In this document: positions 16,058 through 25,080 of the stretch, piece by piece
Position numbering within the stretch: position 1 is the stretch's first letter
How the letters are laid out: the number at the start of each line of letters is the position of its first letter
Source of the DNA: Clostridiales bacterium
GTDB lineage: Bacteria; Bacillota; Clostridia; Oscillospirales; Acutalibacteraceae
Reading direction: 5' to 3'
Assembly: GCA_012839185.1 (NCBI GenBank)
Contig: DUNU01000021.1
Location: forward strand, 22,484-86,483
Length of the DNA stretch: 64,000 bases
The notes under the pieces: model-generated
What the model was told of the DNA's origin: nothing
The model's database searches: none
Seen by the model: only the letters and a program-made list of their open reading frames with translations
Translations under genes and position numbers: made by a program

Positions 16058-18199
16058 TTAACCCATGAGTCCGCCGAGCATTCCGCCGACTGTATCCATG
16101 ATACCGCCCATATCAAATCCGCCGAGCATTCCGCCGACCGTATCCATGATACCGCCTAAATCCATTCCGCCGACTAAGCCGCCTATTGTATCAGCTACTC
16201 CTCCCAACTTGTCACCAATACCGGCTAAATCAAGTCCGCCACCTTCTTCTGAAGGCTTTTCTTCGGGCTGAGTTGTTTCTTCAGCGGGTTTCTGTGCGGG
16301 AACAGATACAGGCGGGAATTCCACACCTTCTGGATAATAATCGAAGTTTGTATAAATAGCTGTATCAATTCTCTTGGCTGTGCCGGGCTTATCACTGTCT
16401 TTCTTGGAATGAACCTTAATATTGTTTACTTTACCGAATACTTCAAAGAGATAACCGGAAATCATAGTAAGGTCAACAAAGCCGCCGTTGGCGATGAGAA
16501 GATTACAGTCAATCTTACAGCCGGAGTAATTTACGTTAAAGTCAAATTCCGTGCAGGATGAATCATACCAGACGGATTCTTCCTTATGAAGGATTTCAAT
16601 GAAATCTTCTTTTGCAAGTACGGGGAATACCAGACCTGTAAAAGACTGATTGTCAACTACATCAAGTTCATCATTAAACTCAATAGTAATGTGATAGAAT
16701 TTATGGTCATCAGAAAGAACGCACTTTGCATCCTTGATAATAGCACTGTTTACAAGGTCACACTCATAAATCTTATCAATAGCTTCTTCCGTATCCTGTT
16801 TAAGATCAAAAGTCGGAGCTTTTGATTCTTTGGTGAGTTTTGTCTTGAAAGGATTATTCAAGAATGATCTGAACCATGCGGGAGCAATGTTTACATCGTC
16901 AATTTTCTGATACTCTTTAAGGTGATAACCGCCCTGTTTCCTTATCGTAAAACGAACTGCTTCGGCATAAGCCATAAGAATTTCAAAATCAGTAGTGGGC
17001 ATCAGAAGGAGATCTTCGCTTGTAAAAGAATCAAGACACAAAGCAATGCGGAGAACGTGACGGGCATCAGTTACTTCAACCTTTGCACTGCTGTTTAAGT
17101 CGGCAGCAACAAAGTTTTCTTCGGATTCGGGGTCATCAAGTTTAAGAGCATAACGAAGAGCCTTTCTTGCGTCAGTAACCTTGACTTCACCGTTTAAGTC
17201 AACGTCACCGGGAAGAGCAAGCTTATGCAAGGTAAGACCGTTCTTTTCTGCATATTCAAGAGCATAAGAATCGTCCCAAGTGTAGATTTCCGCATATTTA
17301 TCGTTATTATTGTCATTAAACAGGAAGAACGCTTTTTCACCGATATTGGTAACACTGATAGGAACACGTACGGAATTAATCTTTCTTGCACCCTCGAAGC
17401 AATATGCACCGATTGACTTTACGGTATTAGGAACATAAACAAATTCATCATCACCCAAATACTTTATAAGGTATGTACCGACAATAACAAATTCGCCACC
17501 GTAATTGTTAAGCCATGCGGTATTTGCAAATGCATCACGACCTACATACTCAAGAGGAGCCTTAATTATGACTTCTGCAAGGTTTGTGCAATTATTGAAA
17601 GCCTTGTTGTAAATCTTTGTTGTTCTCTTGGGAATAACAACGGATTTAATCTCTTTATGACCTTCAAATACGCCTTCTGCAATAACGTCAACAGTCATCG
17701 GGATGATGATTTCTTCAGCATTGCCCTTATAACCGACGAGATAGTTAAGTCCCTTGGGAGTTGATGCAAAGACGAAATCTGACGGATAATCCGCAAACCA
17801 TTTTGTATCATCAAAAACCCTTGCACCGACATATTTTATTTCGCCGTTAAAGATAACTGTCTGAAGAGCTGTGCAGCCTTCAAAGGCATAGGCATTGATT
17901 TCGGTAACACTCGCGGGAATGCTGACCAATGTCATCGCTGAGCTATTGGCAAACGCCTTTACTCCGATAGCAATAACATTACATTCAACACCGTCGATAT
18001 TTACTTTATCAAGAATCTGACATTCGCCGTAAATATTGGCAGCTTCAACTCTTGCCAGATTTCCGCCGACGTTTGCATAGGTAACACCGTCAACGGTTAC
18101 TCTTCCGCCATCGGCAAAAGCGGTTATAAAACCAATGCTCATAACCATAACTATTGCCAAGATAGCAGAGAGCAATCTCAGTCCTGTTTTCTTTTTCAT
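16058..18199 (-). CDS. Secreted LRR (BspA-type) protein with dockerin domain and Gly-rich tail
   Basis: 713 residues from the ATG at 18199, which has AGGAGG 8 bases upstream; an earlier in-frame start at 18250 lies across the promoter -10. Signal peptide (LRLLSAILAIVMVMSIGFITAF). Residues about 50-320 are BspA-type leucine-rich repeats (SIPASVTEINAYAFEGCT). A type I dockerin follows: GDVDLNGEVKVTDARKALR and, 35 residues later, ADLNSSAKVEVTDARHVLR, two calcium-binding copies. An unrecognised domain of about 220 residues comes next, then a Pro/Glu linker. The end is a Gly/Met repeat of 16 residues. Likely a non-catalytic adhesive protein that docks on the neighbouring cohesin protein. Confidence 0.82.
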   Translation of the reverse strand: MKKKTGLRLLSAILAIVMVMSIGFITAFADGGRVTVDGVTYANVGGNLARVEAANIYGECQILDKVNIDGVECNVIAIGVKAFANSSAMTLVSIPASVTEINAYAFEGCTALQTVIFNGEIKYVGARVFDDTKWFADYPSDFVFASTPKGLNYLVGYKGNAEEIIIPMTVDVIAEGVFEGHKEIKSVVIPKRTTKIYNKAFNNCTNLAEVIIKAPLEYVGRDAFANTAWLNNYGGEFVIVGTYLIKYLGDDEFVYVPNTVKSIGAYCFEGARKINSVRVPISVTNIGEKAFFLFNDNNNDKYAEIYTWDDSYALEYAEKNGLTLHKLALPGDVDLNGEVKVTDARKALRYALKLDDPESEENFVAADLNSSAKVEVTDARHVLRIALCLDSFTSEDLLLMPTTDFEILMAYAEAVRFTIRKQGGYHLKEYQKIDDVNIAPAWFRSFLNNPFKTKLTKESKAPTFDLKQDTEEAIDKIYECDLVNSAIIKDAKCVLSDDHKFYHITIEFNDELDVVDNQSFTGLVFPVLAKEDFIEILHKEESVWYDSSCTEFDFNVNYSGCKIDCNLLIANGGFVDLTMISGYLFEVFGKVNNIKVHSKKDSDKPGTAKRIDTAIYTNFDYYPEGVEFPPVSVPAQKPAEETTQPEEKPSEEGGGLDLAGIGDKLGGVADTIGGLVGGMDLGGIMDTVGGMLGGFDMGGIMDTVGGMLGGLMG
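16071..16166. repeat. 48-bp tandem repeat in the LRR/dockerin gene
   Basis: Two near-identical 48-base copies (16071-16118 and 16119-16166) plus a degenerate third to about 16210. They encode a 16-residue unit containing GGIMDTVGGMLGG. Confidence 0.8.
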
Positions 18200-18248
18200 T
18201 GTAGTTCCTCCTAAATTATCGGATACTTTCCTAACTTTATACATAGCC

Positions 18249-18277
18249 ATTATATATTAAATTTTACATATTGTCAA
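18249..18277 (-). promoter_or_regulatory. Promoter of the LRR/dockerin gene
   Basis: On the - strand TTGACA (18272-18277), 17-base spacer, TATAAT (18249-18254). The leader before the ATG at 18199 is about 45 bases. Confidence 0.82.
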
Positions 18278-18296
18278 TAGAAAATTTCGAGATAAC

Positions 18297-19865
18297 TTAT
18301 CTTTTGAGCAAAAAATTAACTTTATTCCGTAAATTAAGCAACCACATATCATCGTGCGGGTATTTATTAAAATCCAAACCGCGAGGCAAAAGTTCATCTA
18401 TTTCATATTTTGTCATCCGCTTTTCAAGAAGCTTCAATGCCTCGTAGTCATCAAGCATATCCCGAACTTGCTTTAAACGAATTGACGGATATGCCTTCCC
18501 GTTTTCTCCGGGATATACGACAAAACCGTCTCCTGCCGGAAATTTTCCGCCTGCGGTAGTATTTTCATAAGGGTTAATTTCTTCTTTAGACAGCTGAGTA
18601 TACCAAAAATTATATCCCCAATGCAAGAAACCGACACAGTTATATTTGTACATGCAAGTGCCGAAAAATCTTGTGCGTAACGACGGATGAAAAATAAATC
18701 TGTTTGAATAATTGCCGTGATTGGGACCACAACAATAATAAATCCAGCGTTCAATATTTATTCCGTCAAATTTGTGGAATGCTTCTTCTCCGGGAATCGG
18801 TATCTGAACCAATTTTTTAGCAAAAAAGGCTCGCTCAGAAAGTGCATCAATGTGCTTATATTTACTTATAAGCGGACGAAGACTTCTGTGAGCCCGCGTA
18901 TATGAAGTCAAATCCTTAAAACCCGGCTCGTCGGACACATGGAAATATGCTCTGTCGGCTAAATTGCGTTTTTTAATATACTCATGCATCGCGGGAATAA
19001 ACTGAAGAAGGAAACTTCTGTATGCAATTCCCGATGCCTTTGTCTCCCATCCGAAAAGCCGAACATATTCACCGTCTTTTTTGCCCATAATCTTCGGAGC
19101 AAACTTTGCACCCCATTGACTGAACAAATGAGAGAACTCAAAATATTTTATCCCGTATTTGTCGCAAAGAGCAATCCAGCGGTCAAGTTTGTCAAAATTA
19201 AAATGATACTTCTTATTCACCTTTTCGACATCAACCAGCTGAACGGTAGGACGCTCGCTTCCCGGCTCAGTGTCAAGCGGAGGAGTAAAAAGCGGAGTTA
19301 AAATCATTGTCTGACCGTGTTTTGCGGCACATTCAATAAAGTTTTCAATTATACCCCAATGTTCCTCCGAAAACACGGGAACATCATAATGCGTTGCAAG
19401 ACAATCGGAGTGAAACCAGCTTGTATAAATGAAAGTGCGTTCCGGTTTTTCGCAGTCATAAATTGTTACACTCGTCTTTTCTGTCTTGCCGTTTACCGTA
19501 ATTTCAATATTATATTCACCCGCAACATCGCTCTGAACCTCAAACCAAAGCGTATTCCAACCGCTGTTTTTAACGTGATAGTCTCCGTCGCTTATCGGAA
19601 TAAGCGGGTCAGGATAAAGTCCCGGCTTCCCGCCGTTAATGATAAAATCATCGTCCCCCTGCTTTGTCTCAATCGGTACGTGTTCTACTGCGTAAACTGT
19701 AATTTTCAGTTCTTCGGGAGCGACAATTTTCAGATTTGACTTCCCCGCATCGCAAAAATATGCAAATTGAAATGAAACCGGTTCATTCAATATTGATGTA
19801 AATTTGTTTATCTGTGCCGTCGGTTCTTCGTGCAACAGCACCTTTGAAAGTGATGAAAGTATCAT
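18297..19865 (-). CDS. DUF4091-domain glycosidase-like protein
   Basis: 522 residues without a signal peptide. The N-terminal 150 residues are beta-rich. A TIM-barrel-like middle contains FSHLFSQWG and YFHVSDEPGFKDL. The C-terminal part has IYYCCGP, RFFGTCMYKYN and VGFLHWGYNFWY, the hallmark of DUF4091 proteins. Members sit in glycan-use loci and are suspected hydrolases, but activity is mostly unproven. AAGGAG precedes the ATG. It lies 97 bases upstream of the LRR gene promoter region on the same strand, without an obvious shared transcript. Confidence 0.75.
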   Translation of the reverse strand: MILSSLSKVLLHEEPTAQINKFTSILNEPVSFQFAYFCDAGKSNLKIVAPEELKITVYAVEHVPIETKQGDDDFIINGGKPGLYPDPLIPISDGDYHVKNSGWNTLWFEVQSDVAGEYNIEITVNGKTEKTSVTIYDCEKPERTFIYTSWFHSDCLATHYDVPVFSEEHWGIIENFIECAAKHGQTMILTPLFTPPLDTEPGSERPTVQLVDVEKVNKKYHFNFDKLDRWIALCDKYGIKYFEFSHLFSQWGAKFAPKIMGKKDGEYVRLFGWETKASGIAYRSFLLQFIPAMHEYIKKRNLADRAYFHVSDEPGFKDLTSYTRAHRSLRPLISKYKHIDALSERAFFAKKLVQIPIPGEEAFHKFDGINIERWIYYCCGPNHGNYSNRFIFHPSLRTRFFGTCMYKYNCVGFLHWGYNFWYTQLSKEEINPYENTTAGGKFPAGDGFVVYPGENGKAYPSIRLKQVRDMLDDYEALKLLEKRMTKYEIDELLPRGLDFNKYPHDDMWLLNLRNKVNFLLKR

Positions 19866-19923
19866 ATTCTTCTCCTTATCTCATATTCTTATGCTATACA
19901 TTTTTTCTCCATTTTGCAAAATG

Positions 19924-20709
19924 CTACTTAAGTAAGTCATTAAAATCTATGGGATAGCCCGATGAGTGTAATTCTTTTGCAATTTCAGTTTTCCAAGCAC
20001 CATTAAGGTCATAATTTACATAAACAATTCCTGAAATATCATTTGGTTTTTCAACATTATCTTTAACAAGTGCAACTACTTTTTTCCTACCTAATTTGCC
20101 GATTAAATAGCCATGTTCAAATACAACATTTTGTCTTGCTCTAAATTTAGCTTCAAAATGCTCGTTTGCCAATCCACCTTTGTCACATGGAGTGTATAAC
20201 ACAATGCCAAAACCAACATTTGAATACCGTTCTATTTTTTCTATAATAGTATCCCCACCGCTTGACTGCTCATGTAAAATAATTGGGTTTAATTTTAGTT
20301 TCTCAATAAATCTTGCAACTTCATTTTTTATGCCGTCATCACGACCATGAACAATAAAAATATTGCTATCATCAATTAATGAATTCTTCTGTTCAATTAC
20401 CGGTAAAGAAAAAACCTTCTCATATTTCTCCCTGTTGGCACTTATATCTTCAAGAATATTATCCATCTTTTTCATATTATATGTTAATTCCTCATAAAAA
20501 TGGGAGTTGATAAGTGAGCTAATATTACGATTGTACCAATTATGTATTTCTTTACAACAATACTCAAAAACATCAAAAGATAAGCAATCTTTATTAAAAT
20601 TATCTTTTAGTTTTTCAATTATAACATTAATACTTGGTTCTTTCCATAACAGTGCCATGCTTTCTATGATAGATAAAATCTCAATTTTTAGTATCGCATA
20701 ACTTTTCAT
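19924..20709 (-). CDS. TIR-like domain protein (predicted nucleotide-binding, CAP12-type)
   Basis: 261 residues. The start is the ATG at 20709 with AGGAG 8 bases upstream; the TTG just before it is not needed. The N-terminal 130 residues are helical and unrecognised. The C-terminal part carries IFIVHGRDDGIKNEVARFI, HEQSSGGDTIIEKIERYSNV and FEHGYLIGKLGRKKVVALV, the pattern of the TIR-like nucleotide-binding family, which includes effectors of cyclic-nucleotide (Pycsar/CBASS-type) defence. No cyclase gene is adjacent, so it may act alone. The gene is more AT-rich than its neighbours, suggesting acquisition. A weak TTAGCA-17-TATAAA promoter lies upstream. Confidence 0.72.
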   Translation of the reverse strand: MKSYAILKIEILSIIESMALLWKEPSINVIIEKLKDNFNKDCLSFDVFEYCCKEIHNWYNRNISSLINSHFYEELTYNMKKMDNILEDISANREKYEKVFSLPVIEQKNSLIDDSNIFIVHGRDDGIKNEVARFIEKLKLNPIILHEQSSGGDTIIEKIERYSNVGFGIVLYTPCDKGGLANEHFEAKFRARQNVVFEHGYLIGKLGRKKVVALVKDNVEKPNDISGIVYVNYDLNGAWKTEIAKELHSSGYPIDFNDLLK

Positions 20710-20897
20710 CAATTTCTCCTAATAACACACAAAAGTTTTATAATTATCACTATCTGTCTTGCTAAGTTTTAGAAAACTAATTACATCAGTAATGTTTTAA
20801 TGGGTTGCTTAGTTAATGGTAAGAGTATTTATTACTTAATTTTATTTTAATAATTCACAATTTATAAATATGTTTATGTTTTTCCCTAAATTTTTCA

Positions 20898-22844
20898 TTA
20901 CACAGCTTTATAGAAAACGGCTAATTTTTGAAAGTTGTAAATTATGGTTTTGAACATATTAAATATCATGGCGATAAGTTGTTTGATGCCGAGAATATCA
21001 AGTAGGTTTGCAAGATTTTCGTTATATTCCGCCTCAAAATATGACGGGAAATGGGTGGGAGTAAGCGGATTTTCCTCATCAAATTCCACATTCACACCGT
21101 TCATAATCATAAAATCAAAAGTGCGAGTACCAAGCGGTGTCGGACTACCGACCATTGTATAATTAACCGTGATTTCAATATTTTTTCTGCTTACTTGCGG
21201 AATTTCACCGAGAATATCAAGCTCAATCGTTTCATTCGTTTTGAGATATTTCGCACAAGGAATTCTTGAAAATACAAAATCTGCTCCTCTGACATCAACG
21301 GAAAGTATTCTCATATCGTAATTTTGGCTTAAATTCCTGATTATAAGTTTTGTATCATCGCTGTTTAAGAAACCTTCGACGGAATTATTAAACTGTGCAA
21401 ATACCGCTTTGGAACGGTTAGTAGTTGCGTGAAACTGCGGGAACGATTTATCATCGAAAACGGTTGAAATTTTACCAAATACACATTTTTTGAAAAGCGA
21501 ATGGGTGAAAGCATCATTTAATACCATACCGTGATAAAGTCCGTCAACCGCCCAAGTTGCGTCGGGAAGATAACCGCAGGAAAGGTCAATGCACATATCG
21601 GGGGAAACGTGATAATGCTCATTGCAGACAGTACCGACCTGTTCGTAACCGTCGCTAAATCTATATCCCCAATCGGCAACCTTCGCACCGGTTGAACAAT
21701 TTGCGGTGATAATGGCATCGCCACTCATATCATAACCCGCAACCGAATGAATGTTATATCCCGCAATAATTGTGATATTTGTCCCGTTTGCCTTAAGTTC
21801 ATTAAACCTCTCGGTCATTGTCGGCATAATTTCATAGTGCATTCTGTCGGATACTGCGATAAGTTCGGCACTTTCAACCGGATCGAGCAAGCGAGCCTTA
21901 TATTCTTCATAAAGTTCAACGGGAACAAAATCCCACATTGAAGTCCAATAGAGAATTACGTCATATATATAAGGTATAAGAGCGGCAATAAAATCATCAA
22001 GAAAACCTAATTTCTCAGCCTTGACAAGCCAATGATAGTCTTCTTCCCATATAAAGCCGTGTTCGAGGAAATAAATAAGAGTAAGTTCGTCAAGTTCAAT
22101 TCTTTTTGCAAAAGCATCGGCAGCGAGCGACGCACCGCAAATGGCGGGAACAATTAAGTTTGCGTTCTTAACCCTGCCCTTATCGCCGTATAAGTTAAGA
22201 TATACAGATACGACCTGACCGCCGTGGGAGACAGCACAAATATTGACCTGTTCTTTGCCGGTCTTTTCGCAAACAGTTTCAATAAAGCAATTAAGAGTAT
22301 CGGCACAATATTCCGCACCTTTCCGAAAATCAACATTTGAAGCCCAAATATTTTCCCAACCGCAAATTTCCGCAAGTTCGCCGGCAATAACGGCTTCGGG
22401 CATGGTGTCGCCGTTTTCGTTATCCATAAGATAGGGAGCATAACATTTATCAATATCGCAATATTCGGGCGAGCAATAGGGTGTTCTTACATTATTAACG
22501 GAAGTGCCATCGGGATTGCACGCAATAATTCCAATATTTTCGGAAATATATGTACCGACAATACCTGCAAGACGCTCAGGATCTTTTACAATCCATTCAC
22601 CGAGACCGCAAAGCAGAGGTCCTGCATTATCGGAAACAGCACCACCGACTTCATTAAAATCAAGTCCCCAAACCTTCTCGGATGTACCGTCTTCGTTAAA
22701 CATGAAAAGAGGGGATGACGAATAGCCTGCAACCATAATAACAGGAGTTCCGTCATATTCATTTTCTCCGGCTGCTCCGACTGTTACGACACATACGGAG
22801 AACGCCAAAACAATTGAAAGTACAATACATATAGCCTTTTTCAT
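20898..22844 (-). CDS. Secreted alpha/beta-hydrolase (lipase/esterase-like)
   Basis: 648 residues with a signal peptide (ICIVLSIVLAFSVCVVTVGA). The start is supported by GGAAG upstream. PVIMVAGYSSSPLF near the N-terminus and VNICAVSHGGQVVSVYLN (about residue 205) give the nucleophile elbow of an alpha/beta hydrolase, with Ser in SHGG. A later His (SVAGYDMSGD, CIDLSCG region) could complete the triad but is not certain. A C-terminal beta-rich region follows, and the last 40 residues form hydrophobic helices (IKQLIAMIFNMFKTIIYNF). The substrate is unknown; lipid or ester-decorated polymer is plausible. Confidence 0.65.
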   Translation of the reverse strand: MKKAICIVLSIVLAFSVCVVTVGAAGENEYDGTPVIMVAGYSSSPLFMFNEDGTSEKVWGLDFNEVGGAVSDNAGPLLCGLGEWIVKDPERLAGIVGTYISENIGIIACNPDGTSVNNVRTPYCSPEYCDIDKCYAPYLMDNENGDTMPEAVIAGELAEICGWENIWASNVDFRKGAEYCADTLNCFIETVCEKTGKEQVNICAVSHGGQVVSVYLNLYGDKGRVKNANLIVPAICGASLAADAFAKRIELDELTLIYFLEHGFIWEEDYHWLVKAEKLGFLDDFIAALIPYIYDVILYWTSMWDFVPVELYEEYKARLLDPVESAELIAVSDRMHYEIMPTMTERFNELKANGTNITIIAGYNIHSVAGYDMSGDAIITANCSTGAKVADWGYRFSDGYEQVGTVCNEHYHVSPDMCIDLSCGYLPDATWAVDGLYHGMVLNDAFTHSLFKKCVFGKISTVFDDKSFPQFHATTNRSKAVFAQFNNSVEGFLNSDDTKLIIRNLSQNYDMRILSVDVRGADFVFSRIPCAKYLKTNETIELDILGEIPQVSRKNIEITVNYTMVGSPTPLGTRTFDFMIMNGVNVEFDEENPLTPTHFPSYFEAEYNENLANLLDILGIKQLIAMIFNMFKTIIYNFQKLAVFYKAV

Positions 22845-22900
22845 TTATACTACACTTCCTTTTCAAAATATACAAAATGAAATAAAACAGATTTATTACC

Positions 22901-23647
22901 TTATTTTCTGAACACAAACAGATATTCGTGTGCAATTAACAAGAAATTATATTTTATACTGTTTGTTTTCCAATATCCCGTTGCTTTGCAATTATGCTGT
23001 TCTTTAATTATTATTTCTTTCAGCTTAAATCCGGCATCTTCAAAAACACGCATAACATCAAAAGACATTGGTATCATACAGCCTTTTTGACGAGTATCAC
23101 CCATAAGAACAGCACAGAATTTATCCTTTTTCAGCACCCGATAGCTTTCAGCCGCAACCTTTTTCATTTCCTCAAGAAAATCTTTAACTTTTAATAAAGA
23201 TAAATCTTCCGGAATATCCTCGCTATATTTAATAATATCAGCATACGGAGGATGAGTACAAATTAAATCAATACTGTTATCCGACACAAAGTCAAGATTT
23301 CTTGCATCACCTTTACGAATGTATACTTTTCCATTTGCACCCTCGTGTTCAAATGCTGTTTTCTCTTTGCAACGAGCAAGAGCAATGTCATTTACATCAA
23401 CACCAATAACATTTCGGTTAAGTAACTTTGCTTCCACAAGAGTAGTACCGCCTCCGACAAATTGGTCAAGAACTAAATCATTTTCTTCCGAATAACGAAG
23501 CAGAATGTTACGGGGAATGTATGGCGACCAATTACCACGCCATTTAGCATCATGCGTTGCCCAATCGCCACGTTTTGGAAATGTCCAATGCGTAGTCATT
23601 TCCAATTCAAAATCTTCCGGTTCCCATTTAATGATTTTCTTTTGCAT
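22901..23647 (-). CDS. DNA methyltransferase (N4/N6 type) of the DpnII-like operon
   Basis: 248 residues. The SAM-binding motif is LVLDQFVGGGTTLVEA (motif I), with GVDVNDIAL next. The catalytic motif is DLICTHPPYADI (motif IV, PPY preceded by T-H). The order is I before IV, unlike DpnA, where IV comes first, so this is not an orthologue of DpnA. It starts by overlapping the endonuclease stop (TAATG) and ends the operon. It probably protects GATC or a related site, perhaps on single-stranded DNA or as a second modification; the base modified is not certain. Confidence 0.82.
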   Translation of the reverse strand: MQKKIIKWEPEDFELEMTTHWTFPKRGDWATHDAKWRGNWSPYIPRNILLRYSEENDLVLDQFVGGGTTLVEAKLLNRNVIGVDVNDIALARCKEKTAFEHEGANGKVYIRKGDARNLDFVSDNSIDLICTHPPYADIIKYSEDIPEDLSLLKVKDFLEEMKKVAAESYRVLKKDKFCAVLMGDTRQKGCMIPMSFDVMRVFEDAGFKLKEIIIKEQHNCKATGYWKTNSIKYNFLLIAHEYLFVFRK

Positions 23648-24528
23648 TACTTGAAAACCTCTGAGATAATTCCATCTTCCAAATCCTGAATATTATAAAC
23701 ATGTTCCATTGCGTCAAAAGTTTCTTCAAGATTGTTTCGAGCATCCAACCAACCTTTTCCATCGGTAAACCATACAAAAGTGAAGTTGTTAATTCCCTGT
23801 GCTTCTTGAGAAATTTGTTTATAACTGCGTGCTGTTTCGTTTAACTTTGAACCGCTGCTTGCATAAAAATTTGTTTCTATGCCGAAAATGGTGTTTTCTG
23901 TCTTAATTACAAAATCAAAACGCTTGACGGTTTTTCCTTTATTAGAAATTGCAGACAAATCAAGATGGAATTTCTTTTCAATCTCCTTGATTCTCATTTC
24001 CTTAAAATATGTTTCATCCTTGATAAAACCCGCTTTTGCAATAAAACTCTCAACTAAATTCTCCATAAGATGTCCGCCACGATTTTTGCGACCGTTTGAA
24101 TCAAGTCCGGTTTCAACTCCTGTTGCATAGTCAACCAAATTGTTTACAATATGATTTTGAAGCAAATCAAATAATCCGGTTTCTCTCATAAAATACTTAT
24201 ATCTCTCGTAGTCAGCATTGCTTTTTGGCATACTTTTTCCAAAATCAAAATGATACAAATAACCGCCCTTTTCATCTTGACAGTATATTTCATTCACTCT
24301 GACTGCCAATAACAAAGGAATACAATTCAAGACTTCAGGATATTTTCTTAATAAACCCTCAAAATCTGCCTCAATATTCTTTGAGCCAATAAGTGAATTT
24401 AAGATATTAAGTTCAACTTTGATATTATCTACATTTCTATGGACTTTTTCAAAATCTATATAATAGCCGTAGTCAGCAATACTATCACGAAAACCCGATA
24501 GCCAAATATCAAAATCTCTGCTTGCCAT
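23647..24528 (-). CDS. Type II restriction endonuclease, DpnII/MboI family
   Basis: 293 residues from the ATG at 24528, with AAGGAG 7 bases upstream; longer in-frame readings overlap the preceding gene. The family core is clear: KRFDFVIKTENTIFGIETNF followed by YASSGSKLNETARSYK, containing the D...ExN-type nuclease site of DpnII-like enzymes. DpnII/MboI enzymes cut unmethylated GATC. It lies downstream of a Dam-type methylase in the same operon. The C-terminal region ends with EHVYNIQDLEDGI, also typical. Confidence 0.9.
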   Translation of the reverse strand: MASRDFDIWLSGFRDSIADYGYYIDFEKVHRNVDNIKVELNILNSLIGSKNIEADFEGLLRKYPEVLNCIPLLLAVRVNEIYCQDEKGGYLYHFDFGKSMPKSNADYERYKYFMRETGLFDLLQNHIVNNLVDYATGVETGLDSNGRKNRGGHLMENLVESFIAKAGFIKDETYFKEMRIKEIEKKFHLDLSAISNKGKTVKRFDFVIKTENTIFGIETNFYASSGSKLNETARSYKQISQEAQGINNFTFVWFTDGKGWLDARNNLEETFDAMEHVYNIQDLEDGIISEVFK

Positions 24529-24529
24529 A

Positions 24530-25066
24530 TTAACTCCTTCTTCCGCCAAAGCCAGCAGTTGATAAAATTTTAAAAATATCTCGGTCTGCTTCAAGCAATT
24601 CTTCGATAATACTGCCAAACATATACGCATCTTCGCGGTTTGTCTTTTCTTGTACCGCCAACAATTCCATCAGAACATACAAAAACTCAACATCATATTC
24701 ACCAAATGCGTTGAGAGCAAAATACTGTTCAATTTTTATGTCTTTTTCGCCGTTCTCAATTAAAGCTTTCAATGTATCAAAATCATTGTTGACAAGCGGT
24801 ACACATGTATTCCAACAGTTTTGTATAGCAGTCAAATATTTCTTGGTAAGTTCTTCGTTTCCTTGCATTTTCATCAAAATATCTACTGCCCAATGTATGT
24901 GTTTAGGAGTACGAATCCGCTTTCCGTCTTTCTTATATTTTATTAAAATATCAAATTGAGACAATCTTCCCTGAAAAACATAAATGATATAGTTGTCAAA
25001 TACGAATTCTATTATTGCCTTCTTAGTTCTTTTTTCAATAAGTTGTGTGCCTTTTCTGATTTCCAT
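24530..25066 (-). CDS. Unknown protein inserted in the DpnII-type operon
   Basis: 178 residues, no signal peptide or membrane segment, predicted mostly helical. Recognisable stretches are RTPKHIHWAVDILMKMQGN and VEFLYVLMELLAVQEKTNRE; I know no function for them. It sits 14 bases after the Dam-type methylase and one base before the endonuclease start, so it is translated from the same messenger. Classic DpnII operons are described as two methylases plus the nuclease, without this gene. A role in regulating the nuclease, binding DNA or controlling establishment is possible but is only inference. Confidence 0.75.
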   Translation of the reverse strand: MEIRKGTQLIEKRTKKAIIEFVFDNYIIYVFQGRLSQFDILIKYKKDGKRIRTPKHIHWAVDILMKMQGNEELTKKYLTAIQNCWNTCVPLVNNDFDTLKALIENGEKDIKIEQYFALNAFGEYDVEFLYVLMELLAVQEKTNREDAYMFGSIIEELLEADRDIFKILSTAGFGGRRS

Positions 25067-25080
25067 ACTATTAAATCCCC

